Both the position numbers and the translations under genes were made by a program. A stretch of 64,000 nt of DNA from contig JAJFKS010000025.1 of assembly GCA_021773115.1 (NCBI GenBank), forward strand, positions 124,001 to 188,000. The letters are read 5' to 3'. This document shows, one piece after another, positions 55,830 through 64,000 of this stretch (within the stretch, counting starts at the first letter, position 1; each line of letters begins with the position of its first letter). The notes beneath the pieces were generated by a model. The model worked only from the letters and a program-made list of their open reading frames with translations. It had not been told where the DNA came from and did not search any database. The DNA comes from Woeseiaceae bacterium (lineage in GTDB: Bacteria; Pseudomonadota; Gammaproteobacteria; Steroidobacterales; Woeseiaceae).

Positions 55830-58191
55830 ACCCAATTCTAAGCCCGTACGTTCTCGGCCGGCTTGGACCGAAGAAGAACGCGGGTGCAATGGCACTGTTG
55901 TTCGCTGAGCCATCGTAGTACAACTCATCGGTCAGATTTTCGACGTAGCCGGTAACGGACCAGTTGTTGTCGAAGCGATAGCCAAAACGGGCGGACCAGT
56001 CCTGGTAGGCCGGGTTTTCCGATTCTGCAATATTGTCGTAGCCGCGGCCGCGATCACCTTCCCAGAAGACCTCGACACTGCCGAAGTATTCTCCGCGGCC
56101 GCGTGGAAATGTACCGGTTAATGCGACGGAGCCTGACAACTCGGGTGCCCAGAACAAAGAGCTGCCTTCGCAGGCTCCCGGAGTGTCGCAAACAAAATCC
56201 AGACCGAATGCTTCGGTATCCAGCCAGCCCGCGCTTGCATAGAGATCAAAGTTTTCACCGAGCGCCGCCGTTATGCTGGCTTCGACGCCTTTGCCCTCTG
56301 CCTTATCGGTGTTGCCGACGCGCGCACCGCCATCAAAGAAATTGACCTGTAAGTCTTCATAGTCGTAGTAAAACGCCAGCACATTCAAGTTGGCACGATT
56401 GTCGAACAGGCTGCCTTTGTAGCCGACCTCATACGACCAGACAGTCTCGGGTCGAAAGCTGCCAGGACGATAGCCGTTCGCCTGGGTAAACGGCGCATCG
56501 GCACCGTCGCCGTACCACTGGAAGGTGTCTTCATCAGGGTCGTTGCTGTTGATCGCCGAAAACGTGCCAAAGCCGCCGGACTTGCCACCGCGAGTCGCGC
56601 TCGCGTAGACCATGGTTTCGTCATTCGGTCGGTAACGTAAAATAAACCTCGGCGACGTATCGTCCCAATCCTTGGTGTCGGATATCGGGCCGTCCGTTAT
56701 GAATCCGTACAGGAAGTACGGTCCGATATCACTTTCGACCGGAAATACATTGTTCGAGAACGTCTTTTCATCGTAGGTATAGCGCACGCCAAGGCTCGCA
56801 TCCCATTGATCGTTAATCTGGTAGCTCAGATCAATGTATGCCGCCCACCCCTGGTAGTCGCCTCTCGCACGGCTGGTTTCATTGAGCAGGCCGTCGGAAC
56901 TTGGCGTGAACGCCGGTATACCGTAAACGTAGGACCAATAGCCGACGTAGCTCGCGCAATCCGTGTAGCCGTAGTAGGCGCCGTAGTAGGCGCAAAACGC
57001 CTCTTCGCTGCCGGTATTGGCGAACATGACGTCGATGTTTTCCTGGTAGAACGAAACGCCCGCATACCAGGACAAGGCATTGTCACCCGACGACACCAGC
57101 TTGAATTCCTGCTGGAAGTAGTCGCCGCTTTGATCCTGATTGTAGTGACCCAGATTCAGGTCGGTGCCGTCATAGTCCTCGGTGTAAAAGTAATCGTGAT
57201 CTTTGAAGCCGGTTGTTGATTCGAAGGTCGCGAAATCAAGTTCGTAGTCAATCTGCAAACCGAATGTCGTGATGGTCGAGTCGTCGCGCGGGTCAAATAG
57301 CTCGCTGCTGATGTTTCGGCCGCCGACCGGACGTGTATAGGTCAGTCCGGTTGCCGCCTCGATATCCTGGAGTCGACTGTTGTCGATTGCGCGATAAATC
57401 GACCCGGATTGTTCCCGGTCCTCGTATTCCAGCATGGTCTCGATGTTGAGACGGTCGGTTGCGTAGGTTGTTGACCAGCGAACCGCTACTTTGTCGTGAG
57501 CGATCAGATCGGGCCCGCCCGCCTGATTTTCAACATAACCGTCTTCGGTGGAGTAATACGCTGCTATTCGCATCGCGAAATTGTCGTTGACAGGAATATT
57601 CACCGCGCCTTCGCCGACGATATGTCCACGTTCCGCGAAGTCGAGTTCGGCGTATCCCGATCGGCCGCCGTCGATTTCGGCCTTATTGGTGTGCACGCTA
57701 AAGGCACCGCCAATGGCATTGCGGCCAAACAAAAAGCCCTGTGGTCCGCGAAGTACTTCCGAGCGTTCGATGTCGTATAAGCTGGTTACGACAACGCCAT
57801 TGCGTCCTTCGTAGAGATTATTCTTGAAGAATGCGGCAGACGGATCGCCGCCGACACCGAAGTCCTGGGTTCGGACGCCGCGAATACTCACTGCGTCGAT
57901 AAAGCTGTCTTTGCTGTTTCCGGTTACGCCCGGCGTAAACGCGATCAAGTCCTTAATATCGTCCAGATTGACGTTGCGAGTGAAGTCACCGGAGAACGCC
58001 GTGATCGCCAGCGGCACATCCTGCACGGATTCGTCGCGCTTGGTTGCGGTAACGACAATTTCTTCAAGCGTTTGCGCGTTTGACGGCGAGCTTGCGACTG
58101 TCGTCATCAATGCTACGGATACGGCCATGGCGATTTGCGATCGCCTAGGGCTAATTTTCACGCTGGATTGCGCGAGCAAAACTCTGGACAT
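55816..58191 (-). CDS. TonB-dependent outer-membrane receptor
   Basis: A 791-residue receptor. A long N-terminal signal (ends SPSNAQ) is followed by a TonB-box-like EEIVVTATKRDE and a plug domain (about 45-165, containing DDIKDLIAFTPGV, VSIRGVRTQDFGVGG, and the plug motif SEVLRGPQGFLFGRNAIGG). The barrel ends in F-type C-terminal residues YGLRIGYDWD. ATG at 58191 has GGAG upstream. The ligand is unknown; the lack of CirA/FecA-like loops that I can recognise does not decide between siderophore, glycan or other ligand. First gene of the operon with the 2OG oxygenase and sulfotransferase. Confidence 0.92.
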   Translation of the reverse strand: MSRVLLAQSSVKISPRRSQIAMAVSVALMTTVASSPSNAQTLEEIVVTATKRDESVQDVPLAITAFSGDFTRNVNLDDIKDLIAFTPGVTGNSKDSFIDAVSIRGVRTQDFGVGGDPSAAFFKNNLYEGRNGVVVTSLYDIERSEVLRGPQGFLFGRNAIGGAFSVHTNKAEIDGGRSGYAELDFAERGHIVGEGAVNIPVNDNFAMRIAAYYSTEDGYVENQAGGPDLIAHDKVAVRWSTTYATDRLNIETMLEYEDREQSGSIYRAIDNSRLQDIEAATGLTYTRPVGGRNISSELFDPRDDSTITTFGLQIDYELDFATFESTTGFKDHDYFYTEDYDGTDLNLGHYNQDQSGDYFQQEFKLVSSGDNALSWYAGVSFYQENIDVMFANTGSEEAFCAYYGAYYGYTDCASYVGYWSYVYGIPAFTPSSDGLLNETSRARGDYQGWAAYIDLSYQINDQWDASLGVRYTYDEKTFSNNVFPVESDIGPYFLYGFITDGPISDTKDWDDTSPRFILRYRPNDETMVYASATRGGKSGGFGTFSAINSNDPDEDTFQWYGDGADAPFTQANGYRPGSFRPETVWSYEVGYKGSLFDNRANLNVLAFYYDYEDLQVNFFDGGARVGNTDKAEGKGVEASITAALGENFDLYASAGWLDTEAFGLDFVCDTPGACEGSSLFWAPELSGSVALTGTFPRGRGEYFGSVEVFWEGDRGRGYDNIAESENPAYQDWSARFGYRFDNNWSVTGYVENLTDELYYDGSANNSAIAPAFFFGPSRPRTYGLRIGYDWD

Positions 58192-58333
58192 CAAGACTCT
58201 CCCCCAAACGATAAATCAACCAATAAGTTATCGGCTTCACTATTGGCCTCAATATATTACTATTGCGGAACAGGATGCAACGCCGCTGTTGCACAATGTG
58301 AACCGATAACAATAACTAATGAAGAGGTAGCTT
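58192..58333. promoter_or_regulatory. Divergent TonB receptor / NhaC control region
   Basis: A 142-bp gap. It holds a perfect dyad TGCAAC-N6-GTTGCA (58276-58293), and CGATAA/TTATCG at 58209-58214, 58228-58233 and 58304-58309. The dyad lies close to the NhaC start and could be a repressor site. Assignment to a known regulator is not possible by eye. Confidence 0.45.
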
Positions 58334-59701
58334 GTGGAATCCTACGGCATCGTCAGCCTACTTCCCACGGTCGTTGTCATCGCGACCGCTATTTTGACCC
58401 ATCGCCCCGTTGCCGCATTGCTGGCCGGCGTGGTCGTTGGGATCCTGTTGATAGAGCCCGGGAACGTGATCGGCCGTTTGTCCGATATTGGGCTCGAGGT
58501 AATGCAGGACGAAACCATCGCCTGGGTTATCGCCGTATGTGGGCTAATGGGCAGCCTGATCTACATCCTCATTCAGACCGGCGGCGCCTCGGCCTTTGCG
58601 AGAAAGATGGCGACCCACGCCAACAGTCGCAGCAAGTCGCTGCTGGTCACCTGGTTCCTTGGCATGGTGATGTTCATCGACGACTACCTGAACGCCATTG
58701 CGATTGGTAATTCGATGAAGAAAGTGACGGATAAATTCAAAGTTTCAAGGGCGATGTTGTCCTACGTCGTAGACTCGACGGCCGCGCCAACCTGCGTCAT
58801 CGTGCCAATTTCAACCTGGGCTGTTTTCTTTGCCGGGGTCCTCGAATCCACGAAAGCAGCCAGTGTTGGTGATGGCATGCGCATGTACATATCGGGTATT
58901 CCCTTCATGTTCTACCCGTTCATCGCCCTGCTATTGGTGCCGCTGGTCGCCACCGGGAAGATTCCCTTGCTGGGCCGAATGCGGATCGCCGAAGAGCTTG
59001 CCGGGCAGGGCAGGCTCGCGATGGAGCCAGTCGAACAGCTGGAAGTCACGGAGGGACCCGTCGACGAAGCGGGCAACCCAAAAAGCAACCTGTGGGTATT
59101 TCTCATCCCATTGCTGTCGCTCATTGGCTTTTCCTGGTATTTCGATATCGATTTATTGCGTGGCGTTATCGCGACCTTGTTCCTGACAATACCGCTGGTC
59201 GTCGCCTTGAAACTCATTGGCGCCTACGCCGCCCTCGACGGAGTCCTCGAAGGCTTCAAGATAATGTTGCCTCCTTTGGCGATTGTCGTGGTCGCGTTTA
59301 TGTTTAAGACTGTTAACGATCAGCTTGGCTTGCCGCAATACGCAATCGCGACCGTCGAACCGCTCATGTCGCCACTGTTTTTCCCGCTGGTGGTGTTTCT
59401 TACAATGGCTCTGATCGCCTTTGCGACGGGCTCGTCCTGGGGCGTCTTTGCGATAGCGATCCCGATCGTCATGCCGCTCGCGGCAGCGATGGAGGTACCA
59501 ACGCCCCTGGTCATCGGTGCACTGCTGTCAGCCAGCTCTTTTGGCAGTCACGCCTGTTTTTACGGGGACGCGACCGTACTGTCCGCACAGGCGTGTGGTG
59601 TCAGTGTGATGGAGCATGCGCTGACACAACTGCCCTATGCGCTCCTTGCTGCCGTCCTGGCGTCGGTCGCCTACGTCACCTACGGACTGACCGTTACCTA
59701 G
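58334..59701 (+). CDS. Na+/H+ antiporter NhaC-family transporter
   Basis: A 455-residue membrane protein with about 11 helices. It starts at a GTG with GAGG 6 nt upstream. The NhaC family block is seen in WFLGMVMFIDDYLNAIAIGNSMKKVTDKFKVSRAML, shown as WFLGMVMFIDDYLN and IAIGNSMKKVTDKFKVSRAM, followed by YVVDSTAAPTCVIVPISTWAV, and the later FATGSSWGVFAIAIPIVMPL and GALLSASSFGSHACFYGDAT. Homologues move Na+/H+ or amino acids (for example malate-lactate or arginine/lysine). It is divergent to the receptor operon, not necessarily related. Confidence 0.88.
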   Translation: MESYGIVSLLPTVVVIATAILTHRPVAALLAGVVVGILLIEPGNVIGRLSDIGLEVMQDETIAWVIAVCGLMGSLIYILIQTGGASAFARKMATHANSRSKSLLVTWFLGMVMFIDDYLNAIAIGNSMKKVTDKFKVSRAMLSYVVDSTAAPTCVIVPISTWAVFFAGVLESTKAASVGDGMRMYISGIPFMFYPFIALLLVPLVATGKIPLLGRMRIAEELAGQGRLAMEPVEQLEVTEGPVDEAGNPKSNLWVFLIPLLSLIGFSWYFDIDLLRGVIATLFLTIPLVVALKLIGAYAALDGVLEGFKIMLPPLAIVVVAFMFKTVNDQLGLPQYAIATVEPLMSPLFFPLVVFLTMALIAFATGSSWGVFAIAIPIVMPLAAAMEVPTPLVIGALLSASSFGSHACFYGDATVLSAQACGVSVMEHALTQLPYALLAAVLASVAYVTYGLTVT

Positions 59702-59753
59702 CGCGACGCGACCCAAAACTGAATGACGATGGCCTGATCAATTCATGGCGGTT

Positions 59754-60602
59754 CTATGAGGCCGGGCTAATACCTTCCTGTTGGCGGGCATCCTCGACCT
59801 CCTGGCGCCACTCAAAGACATTGAGTTCGATGAATACGAAGGCAACGAGCCAGAGGAACGCGTCCCAGAAATCCACGAAATCGCCCTTGAACCCCCAGAA
59901 AATTGCGGCCAGCAACAGGGTCGAATAAAGGACAAGCTTGGCCGCGTAGCTCAGACGCAGCGCAAGACCCTTGTAGCGATCGTGTTCCTGCAAGCGAACG
60001 TCAATTTCGAGAACCAGGACAACCAGCAGCCAGACGGCGGCATTGATGACATCTACCCAGGCCAGGTGCCGAATGTCAGACATGCCCGCCAGGTCGACGA
60101 CGGCGGGCATTGCGTCAAAACGAAGGAAGGTACTCGCGTCCGTAAAGGACGCGCAGTTGGCCGTGGTCAGTTCGACGTATTCGTCGAGATCAACCGCATA
60201 GGACCAGCCATCGCTAACCAGCGCGCACAGAGTGCTAACGTCGGCGAGTGGCGTGGCGGCGTAGATGAATCCGAGTTTCGCCAGATAGCCGTAAAATGCG
60301 TAAAGGATAAAGACATAGCAAACCACCCGGACACCCTGCAACGACCAGGTGACGCCTGGACTGTACTGGTCGTCTTCGAGCACATAGGTTTCAAGCTCGA
60401 ACATCAGCAGCAGGACCACCCAGGCGGCTGTATCGATCGCTGCCGGAAACGACGCGATGATCTGGGCGGCCTCAACACCATTCGGGAATTGCAGGACAGC
60501 CGCGAGAAATTCTTCGCGCCAAAAGACGAAGACATTGATTGCGAGCAATGCGTAAACGGCGTACTTGAAAAACTGAAACAGCCGATAGCTGTTGATACTC
60601 AA
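59754..60602 (-). CDS. Multi-pass membrane protein of unknown function
   Basis: A 282-residue protein with about six or seven membrane helices (for example YAVYALLAINVFVFW, AAWVVLLLMFELETYVLEDD, VVCYVFILYAFYGYL, AAVWLLVVLVLEIDV, LLLAAIFWGFKGDF). It starts at a TTG preceded by AGGAG 7 nt upstream. A Cys-bearing loop (LCALVSDGWSYAVDLDEYVELTTANCAS, here as LCALVSDGWSY and ELTTANCAS) is periplasmic by topology and could hold a disulfide. The same pattern of paired 'W-LVVLVLEI-V' helices hints at an internal duplication. No family recognised. Confidence 0.7.
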   Translation of the reverse strand: MSINSYRLFQFFKYAVYALLAINVFVFWREEFLAAVLQFPNGVEAAQIIASFPAAIDTAAWVVLLLMFELETYVLEDDQYSPGVTWSLQGVRVVCYVFILYAFYGYLAKLGFIYAATPLADVSTLCALVSDGWSYAVDLDEYVELTTANCASFTDASTFLRFDAMPAVVDLAGMSDIRHLAWVDVINAAVWLLVVLVLEIDVRLQEHDRYKGLALRLSYAAKLVLYSTLLLAAIFWGFKGDFVDFWDAFLWLVAFVFIELNVFEWRQEVEDARQQEGISPAS

Positions 60603-60670
60603 ATACTGGCTCCTGCCTGACTGTCGGCAGAGTTTATGTGCGAATCGCGATTCATGGCAATCGTCAATTG

Positions 60671-61825
60671 TCAGTCGATTGCCGTGGCGAAGTCCGAATT
60701 GTCCGATTCAAGCCCTGCGTAGTATACCCAGACGTTTTCTTCACCCGTCAGAAGTTCGATGTATTTCGGATGCACGAAGATATTCTCACGGCCGGACTTC
60801 ACTTCGCGCAATATGCCGAGATCACAGAGCTGCTTCAGGTAAACCGAGGCAGTTTGGCGTTTTGCGATTCCAGAGTCGACGAGGTTGCCGATGCGGCAAT
60901 AGGGTTGTTTGAACAACAGCTCGACCAATTCCCAGGAATAGATCTTGGGCAGACTTTCCTGCACAAACTGGCCGGTGTGCTGCATAAGCTCTCGAATCGA
61001 CTTGATCTTGTCGGTTGTCCAGGTGCAGGTTTCTTCAACGCCGTCGAGTATGAAATCGATCCACGGCGCCCAGGCCTGATCGCGGGTTACCTGTTGCAGG
61101 AGTCGGTAGTACGCCGCCTTGTTCTGGATGATGTAGCGGCTTAAGTACAGAATCGGCGAGTCCAGCAATCCGTGTTCGACCAGGAACAGAATATTGAGGA
61201 TTCGTCCGGTTCGGCCATTGCCGTCCGCGAACGGGTGAATCGCCTCGAATTGGTAGTGTTGCACCGCCATTCGTACCAGCGGGTCGATATCGGTACTACG
61301 CTGCATGAAGTCGGCCCAGTTGTCGAGCATCTTGATGAGCAATTGCTGTCCGACCGGCGGTGTGTAAATCGTCTCTCCGGACATACGGTTTTTCAGCGTG
61401 GTTCCGGGTTCTGCTCGAATATCGAGCTCCATGCCTTTGATCGTGCTGCAGATCTGGATGGCCATATCGGTGGTCAACATGCGGCGCTGGACCATTTTCG
61501 TGCCTTCGTAGAGCGCGGTTCGGTAGCGCAGTGCCTCCTTGGTCGCCGCGTCGGCGCGATCTTCGGCGATGTCGGCAAATTCGAATAGCTTGTCGGTTGT
61601 CGTGACAATATTCTCGATTTCCGAGCTTGCGCGGGCCTCGAGCAGTGGCAACGCGTTCACGAGCACCGCTGAATTCGGTATGAGTTCAGCGGCCTGCTTG
61701 AGCTCCGCGAGTGCGACGCGGGCCTTGATACAGCGTTTCAGAATGTCCGTGCTTTCAATTTGTGCGATCGGCGGCGGCAGGCGTGGGAGCTCGTTGTATG
61801 GCAATTTTGGATTAAAATCAGTCAC
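60671..61825 (-). CDS. Fic family protein with inhibitory motif and winged-helix tail
   Basis: A 384-residue AMP-transferase-type protein. An N-terminal Fic_N region holds the inhibitory motif SSEIEN (67-72), which fits (S/T)xxxE(G/N) of class II. The catalytic Fic motif HPFADGNGRTGR is at 197-208 and intact. The C-terminal ~80 residues (RIGNLVDSGIAKRQTASVYL, shown as GNLVDSGIAKRQTASVYL) look like a winged helix-turn-helix DNA-binding domain. GTG start with GGGAG upstream. Such proteins AMPylate targets such as DNA gyrase or act as regulators; the target is unknown. A palindrome-rich region lies directly upstream. Confidence 0.92.
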   Translation of the reverse strand: MTDFNPKLPYNELPRLPPPIAQIESTDILKRCIKARVALAELKQAAELIPNSAVLVNALPLLEARASSEIENIVTTTDKLFEFADIAEDRADAATKEALRYRTALYEGTKMVQRRMLTTDMAIQICSTIKGMELDIRAEPGTTLKNRMSGETIYTPPVGQQLLIKMLDNWADFMQRSTDIDPLVRMAVQHYQFEAIHPFADGNGRTGRILNILFLVEHGLLDSPILYLSRYIIQNKAAYYRLLQQVTRDQAWAPWIDFILDGVEETCTWTTDKIKSIRELMQHTGQFVQESLPKIYSWELVELLFKQPYCRIGNLVDSGIAKRQTASVYLKQLCDLGILREVKSGRENIFVHPKYIELLTGEENVWVYYAGLESDNSDFATAID

Positions 61826-61853
61826 TTATACGATCTCCCTGGCTCAAGGCTGG

Positions 61854-62050
61854 TGTCGATCCCATCGACATATACTGCGGATATGTCGATATTATTAAGT
61901 TTTATCGACATATCGTGTCAACCTGTCGATACTGTCGACGAATTCACCCGATGTGTCGATATTTCATAAGTTTTTCGACATATCCGCAGTATATGTCGAT
62001 TCGGTCGACACTATCGTGACCCAGGTCGAAAAAACCGTGGAATATCGACA
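61854..62050. repeat. Palindrome cluster upstream of fic (11 TGTCGA/TCGACA hexamers)
   Basis: Eleven copies of TGTCGA or its complement lie between 61854 and 62050, against about 0.1 expected by chance. A perfect 26-bp inverted repeat (61864-61889 and 61975-62000) encloses an 85-bp spacer, and inner segments are also imperfectly symmetric about 61932, so the whole 157-bp block is nearly palindromic. Two direct copies of TGTCGATATT-(N)-AAGTTTT-TCGACATAT start at 61884 and 61954. It overlaps the fic leader and the likely promoter of the sugar dehydrogenase. Confidence 0.9.
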
Positions 62051-62107
62051 GGGGTCGCGAATTGGAGACATCGTGACAGGCGATTCATTGAACCTTAAGC
62101 TGAGTGG

Positions 62108-63307
62108 ATGGCGAAAAACTTTCCTATCCTGATCCTGGTCCTGATCGCGGCCGCCGCCTGCGGTGACAGCGATAGCTCGCCCGGTCGCGTCATCACACCG
62201 CCACCAGTAGCCGTCACGCCAGCGATCGCAACAGCACGGGTTTTCAGCAACCTGTCGTTCAACCAGGGGCTGGCGCTTAAGCAGGCACCGGGTGATTCAT
62301 CACGATGGTTTGTAGTTGAGAAGGGCGGGGTTATTCGTGTATTTGCGAATGACCCGAATGTAATGTCGTCGAGCGTTTTTCTCGACATCAGTGCGCGTGT
62401 CAATGCATCGGGTGAAGGTGGCTTGCTTGGCATAGCCTTTCATCCGAATTACCCGACCATTCCCGAAGTCTTCGTTTCCTACACTCGCACCGGATCACCG
62501 CTGGTGTCCTATCTGTCCCGATTCTCCTCGGTTGACGCCGGACTTACACTGGATGCAGCAAGCGAACAGGTCATCCTGACTGTCGCGCAGCCGGCCACCA
62601 ATCATAACGGCGGCGACGTCGCCTTCGGGCCTGATGGATATCTGTACATCGGATTCGGCGACGGCGGCGGTTCAGGTGATCCGTCCCGCAACGCGCAAAA
62701 TACGACGAACATTATGGGCGCAATAGTGCGCATCGATGTTGTCGGGGGTTCACCATACGCAATTCCGTCGGGTAATCCGTTTGAAACGAATGCAGTGTGC
62801 TCCACTGGCATTGGCATGACCGCCTGTCCGGAAATTTACGCCTGGGGATTACGCAATCCCTGGCGCTTTGCATTTGATCAGGTCACGCAAAATCTCTGGG
62901 TTGGTGACGTGGGTCAGGGTAGCTGGGAGGAAATCGATGTCATAACAGCCGGAAGCAATTACGGCTGGAATGTTCGCGAAGGTGCCCATTGTTTCGATCC
63001 GCCATCAGGCTGCGCTACGACCTTTGTTGAGCCAATAGCAGAGTATGGGCGGAGCCTCGGGCAGTCTGTTACCGGCGGCTATGTTTATCGTGGCTCGGCA
63101 ATTTCGGACTTGGTTGGCTGGTACCTGTTCGGCGATTTTGCTTCCGGCCGCCTGTTCGGTATTCCTGCTTCCAGTACCGCCGGAGTTGTACCTGAAGTCT
63201 TTGCTGAAACCGGATTGCAGATTGTCGGCTTCGGTGAAGACAGCAACGGTGAAATCTACGTCATTCATTTCGGCGGCACTATTCACCAGATCGTCGACGT
63301 ACCGTAG
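62108..63307 (+). CDS. PQQ-dependent sugar dehydrogenase (glucose/sorbosone-type) lipoprotein
   Basis: A 399-residue six-bladed beta-propeller with a lipobox (AAAC, Cys 18). Marks are GGLLGIAFHPNYP, NHNGGDVAFGPDGYLYIGFGDGGGSGDPSRNAQ (shown as NHNGGDVAFGPDGYLYIGFG), AWGLRNPWRFAFD, VGQGSWEEIDVI and YGWNVREG. It is the Ca2+/PQQ soluble aldose dehydrogenase (Asd/GDH-B) family. It oxidises aldoses in the periplasm. No PQQ synthesis gene is nearby. The distance to the fic palindrome (about 60 bp) suggests shared control with fic, which I cannot prove. Confidence 0.9.
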   Translation: MAKNFPILILVLIAAAACGDSDSSPGRVITPPPVAVTPAIATARVFSNLSFNQGLALKQAPGDSSRWFVVEKGGVIRVFANDPNVMSSSVFLDISARVNASGEGGLLGIAFHPNYPTIPEVFVSYTRTGSPLVSYLSRFSSVDAGLTLDAASEQVILTVAQPATNHNGGDVAFGPDGYLYIGFGDGGGSGDPSRNAQNTTNIMGAIVRIDVVGGSPYAIPSGNPFETNAVCSTGIGMTACPEIYAWGLRNPWRFAFDQVTQNLWVGDVGQGSWEEIDVITAGSNYGWNVREGAHCFDPPSGCATTFVEPIAEYGRSLGQSVTGGYVYRGSAISDLVGWYLFGDFASGRLFGIPASSTAGVVPEVFAETGLQIVGFGEDSNGEIYVIHFGGTIHQIVDVP

Positions 63308-63364
63308 ACCCAGGATTGCGCTAGAATCTGCTGCCAGTTCCCAAGGCAATGGCAAAGGTGATAC

Positions 63365-64000
63365 GTGGCGGTCAAAAGTGATATCGAAATTGCGCAGGCG
63401 GCGAATATTCTTCCTATCCGGGAAATCGCTGCGAAACTCGCTATTCCCTATGAAGCATTGATTCCCTTTGGTCACGACAAGGCCAAGATTAGTGCGGACT
63501 TTATCAAGGCGAACGGCAAGTCAAAAAACGGCAAACTCATTCTTGTTACCGCCGTATCTCCGACGCCGGCTGGCGAAGGTAAGACGACGACAACCGTAGG
63601 GCTGGGTGACGGCCTGAATCGTATTGGCAAGAAAACGGTGATCTGTCTGCGCGAACCGAGTCTCGGCCCATGCTTTGGCATGAAGGGAGGCGCAGCGGGC
63701 GGTGGTTATGCCCAGGTCGTTCCGATGACGGATATCAATTTGCATTTTACCGGTGATTTTCACGCGATCGGTGCCGCAAATAATTTGCTCGCGGCACTAA
63801 TCGACAATCATATGCACTGGGACAACGAACTCAACATTGATCCGCGGCGGGTCAACTGGCGCCGCGTGCTCGATATGAATGATCGTGTCTTGCGAACAAT
63901 TACCTCGGGCCTCGGCGGGTATCACAACGGCGTCGTGCGTGAGGCCGGCTTCGATATCACGGTGGCGTCCGAGGTCATGGCGATATTCTGTCTTGCGACT
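63365..64000 (+). CDS. fhs: Formate--tetrahydrofolate ligase, N-terminal part (truncated by window end)
   Basis: The first 212 residues of formyltetrahydrofolate synthetase (normally about 555-560). It starts at a GTG with AAAGGTG upstream and reads [20 protein letters not shown], then the ATP-binding [58 protein letters not shown] and [20 protein letters not shown]. The enzyme makes 10-formyl-THF from formate and ATP for one-carbon metabolism. It lies 57 bp after the sugar dehydrogenase. The 3' end is beyond the window. Confidence 0.95.
   Translation, partial: MAVKSDIEIAQAANILPIREIAAKLAIPYEALIPFGHDKAKISADFIKANGKSKNGKLILVTAVSPTPAGEGKTTTTVGLGDGLNRIGKKTVICLREPSLGPCFGMKGGAAGGGYAQVVPMTDINLHFTGDFHAIGAANNLLAALIDNHMHWDNELNIDPRRVNWRRVLDMNDRVLRTITSGLGGYHNGVVREAGFDITVASEVMAIFCLAT

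Noticed and set aside
61854..62050. CRISPR array
   Set aside because: The repeats are short, palindromic and irregularly spaced, in both orientations, with no constant-length spacers and no cas gene nearby.

Overview
The window reads as a chromosomal segment of a free-living, probably marine or sediment, gammaproteobacterium. The evidence is gene order and gene content, not a database match. The block clpS-clpA / infA-aat-(FemAB-like)-trxB / ftsK-lolA-vanZ-like-rarA-serS (about 9.9-21.9 kb) follows the order familiar from E. coli and its relatives. The presence of imuB-dnaE2, a Pseudomonas/Xanthomonas-like gspC-D-E-F run, QueC/QueE, TonB receptors and many lipoprotein peptidases points to an aerobic, protein-degrading heterotroph near the Woeseia/Chromatiales/Xanthomonadales side of the class. 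That placement is an inference. Genes are densely packed with many ATGA or short overlaps, and no prophage, transposase, integrase, rRNA or CRISPR array is visible.

Layout. 0-3.8 kb: translesion mutasome (3' part of imuB, then dnaE2). 3.8-9.8 kb: type II secretion genes gspC-D-E-F plus a small acidic protein, minus strand. 9.9-15.7 kb: N-degron proteolysis (clpS, clpA, aat), infA, a FemAB-like acyltransferase and trxB. 15.9-21.9 kb: ftsK, lolA, vanZ-like, rarA, serS. 21.9-28 kb: small membrane and stress-type genes, tRNA-Ser(UGA), tRNA-Arg(CCU), a peroxiredoxin and a dienelactone-hydrolase-like enzyme. 27.6-31 kb: two exported peptidase-like lipoproteins. 31-34.2 kb: an ExeA-type ATPase with a long disordered tail, coupled to a diguanylate cyclase. 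34.5-44.2 kb: rarD, an EF-G of the second-copy type, a zinc peptidase, an amidohydrolase, an SLC13/TrkA-C transporter, a small protein behind a clear sigma-54 promoter, and an M19 dipeptidase. 44.2-46.5 kb: small regulatory and membrane genes, including a CopG/ParC-like pair and an SPFH-RHH-micropeptide operon. 46.5-53.7 kb: a DUF3300 protein, an NTF2-like protein, a second DUF885 protein, a zinc-ribbon protein, a Tat-exported SDR, queC, queE. 53.7-59.7 kb: a TonB receptor / 2OG oxygenase / TPR-sulfotransferase operon with a divergent NhaC antiporter. 59.7-64 kb: a membrane protein, a Fic protein with a striking palindromic control region, a PQQ-type sugar dehydrogenase and the start of fhs.

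The parts most worth attention are the Fic upstream region (11 copies of TGTCGA/TCGACA within about 200 bp, including a perfect 26-bp inverted repeat), the SPFH/RHH locus (tandem 8-bp palindromes spaced by one helical turn over the -10 box), the sigma-54 promoter in front of a 77-residue orphan, and the receptor-oxygenase-sulfotransferase operon. All functions given are from reading motifs by eye. No searches were run.
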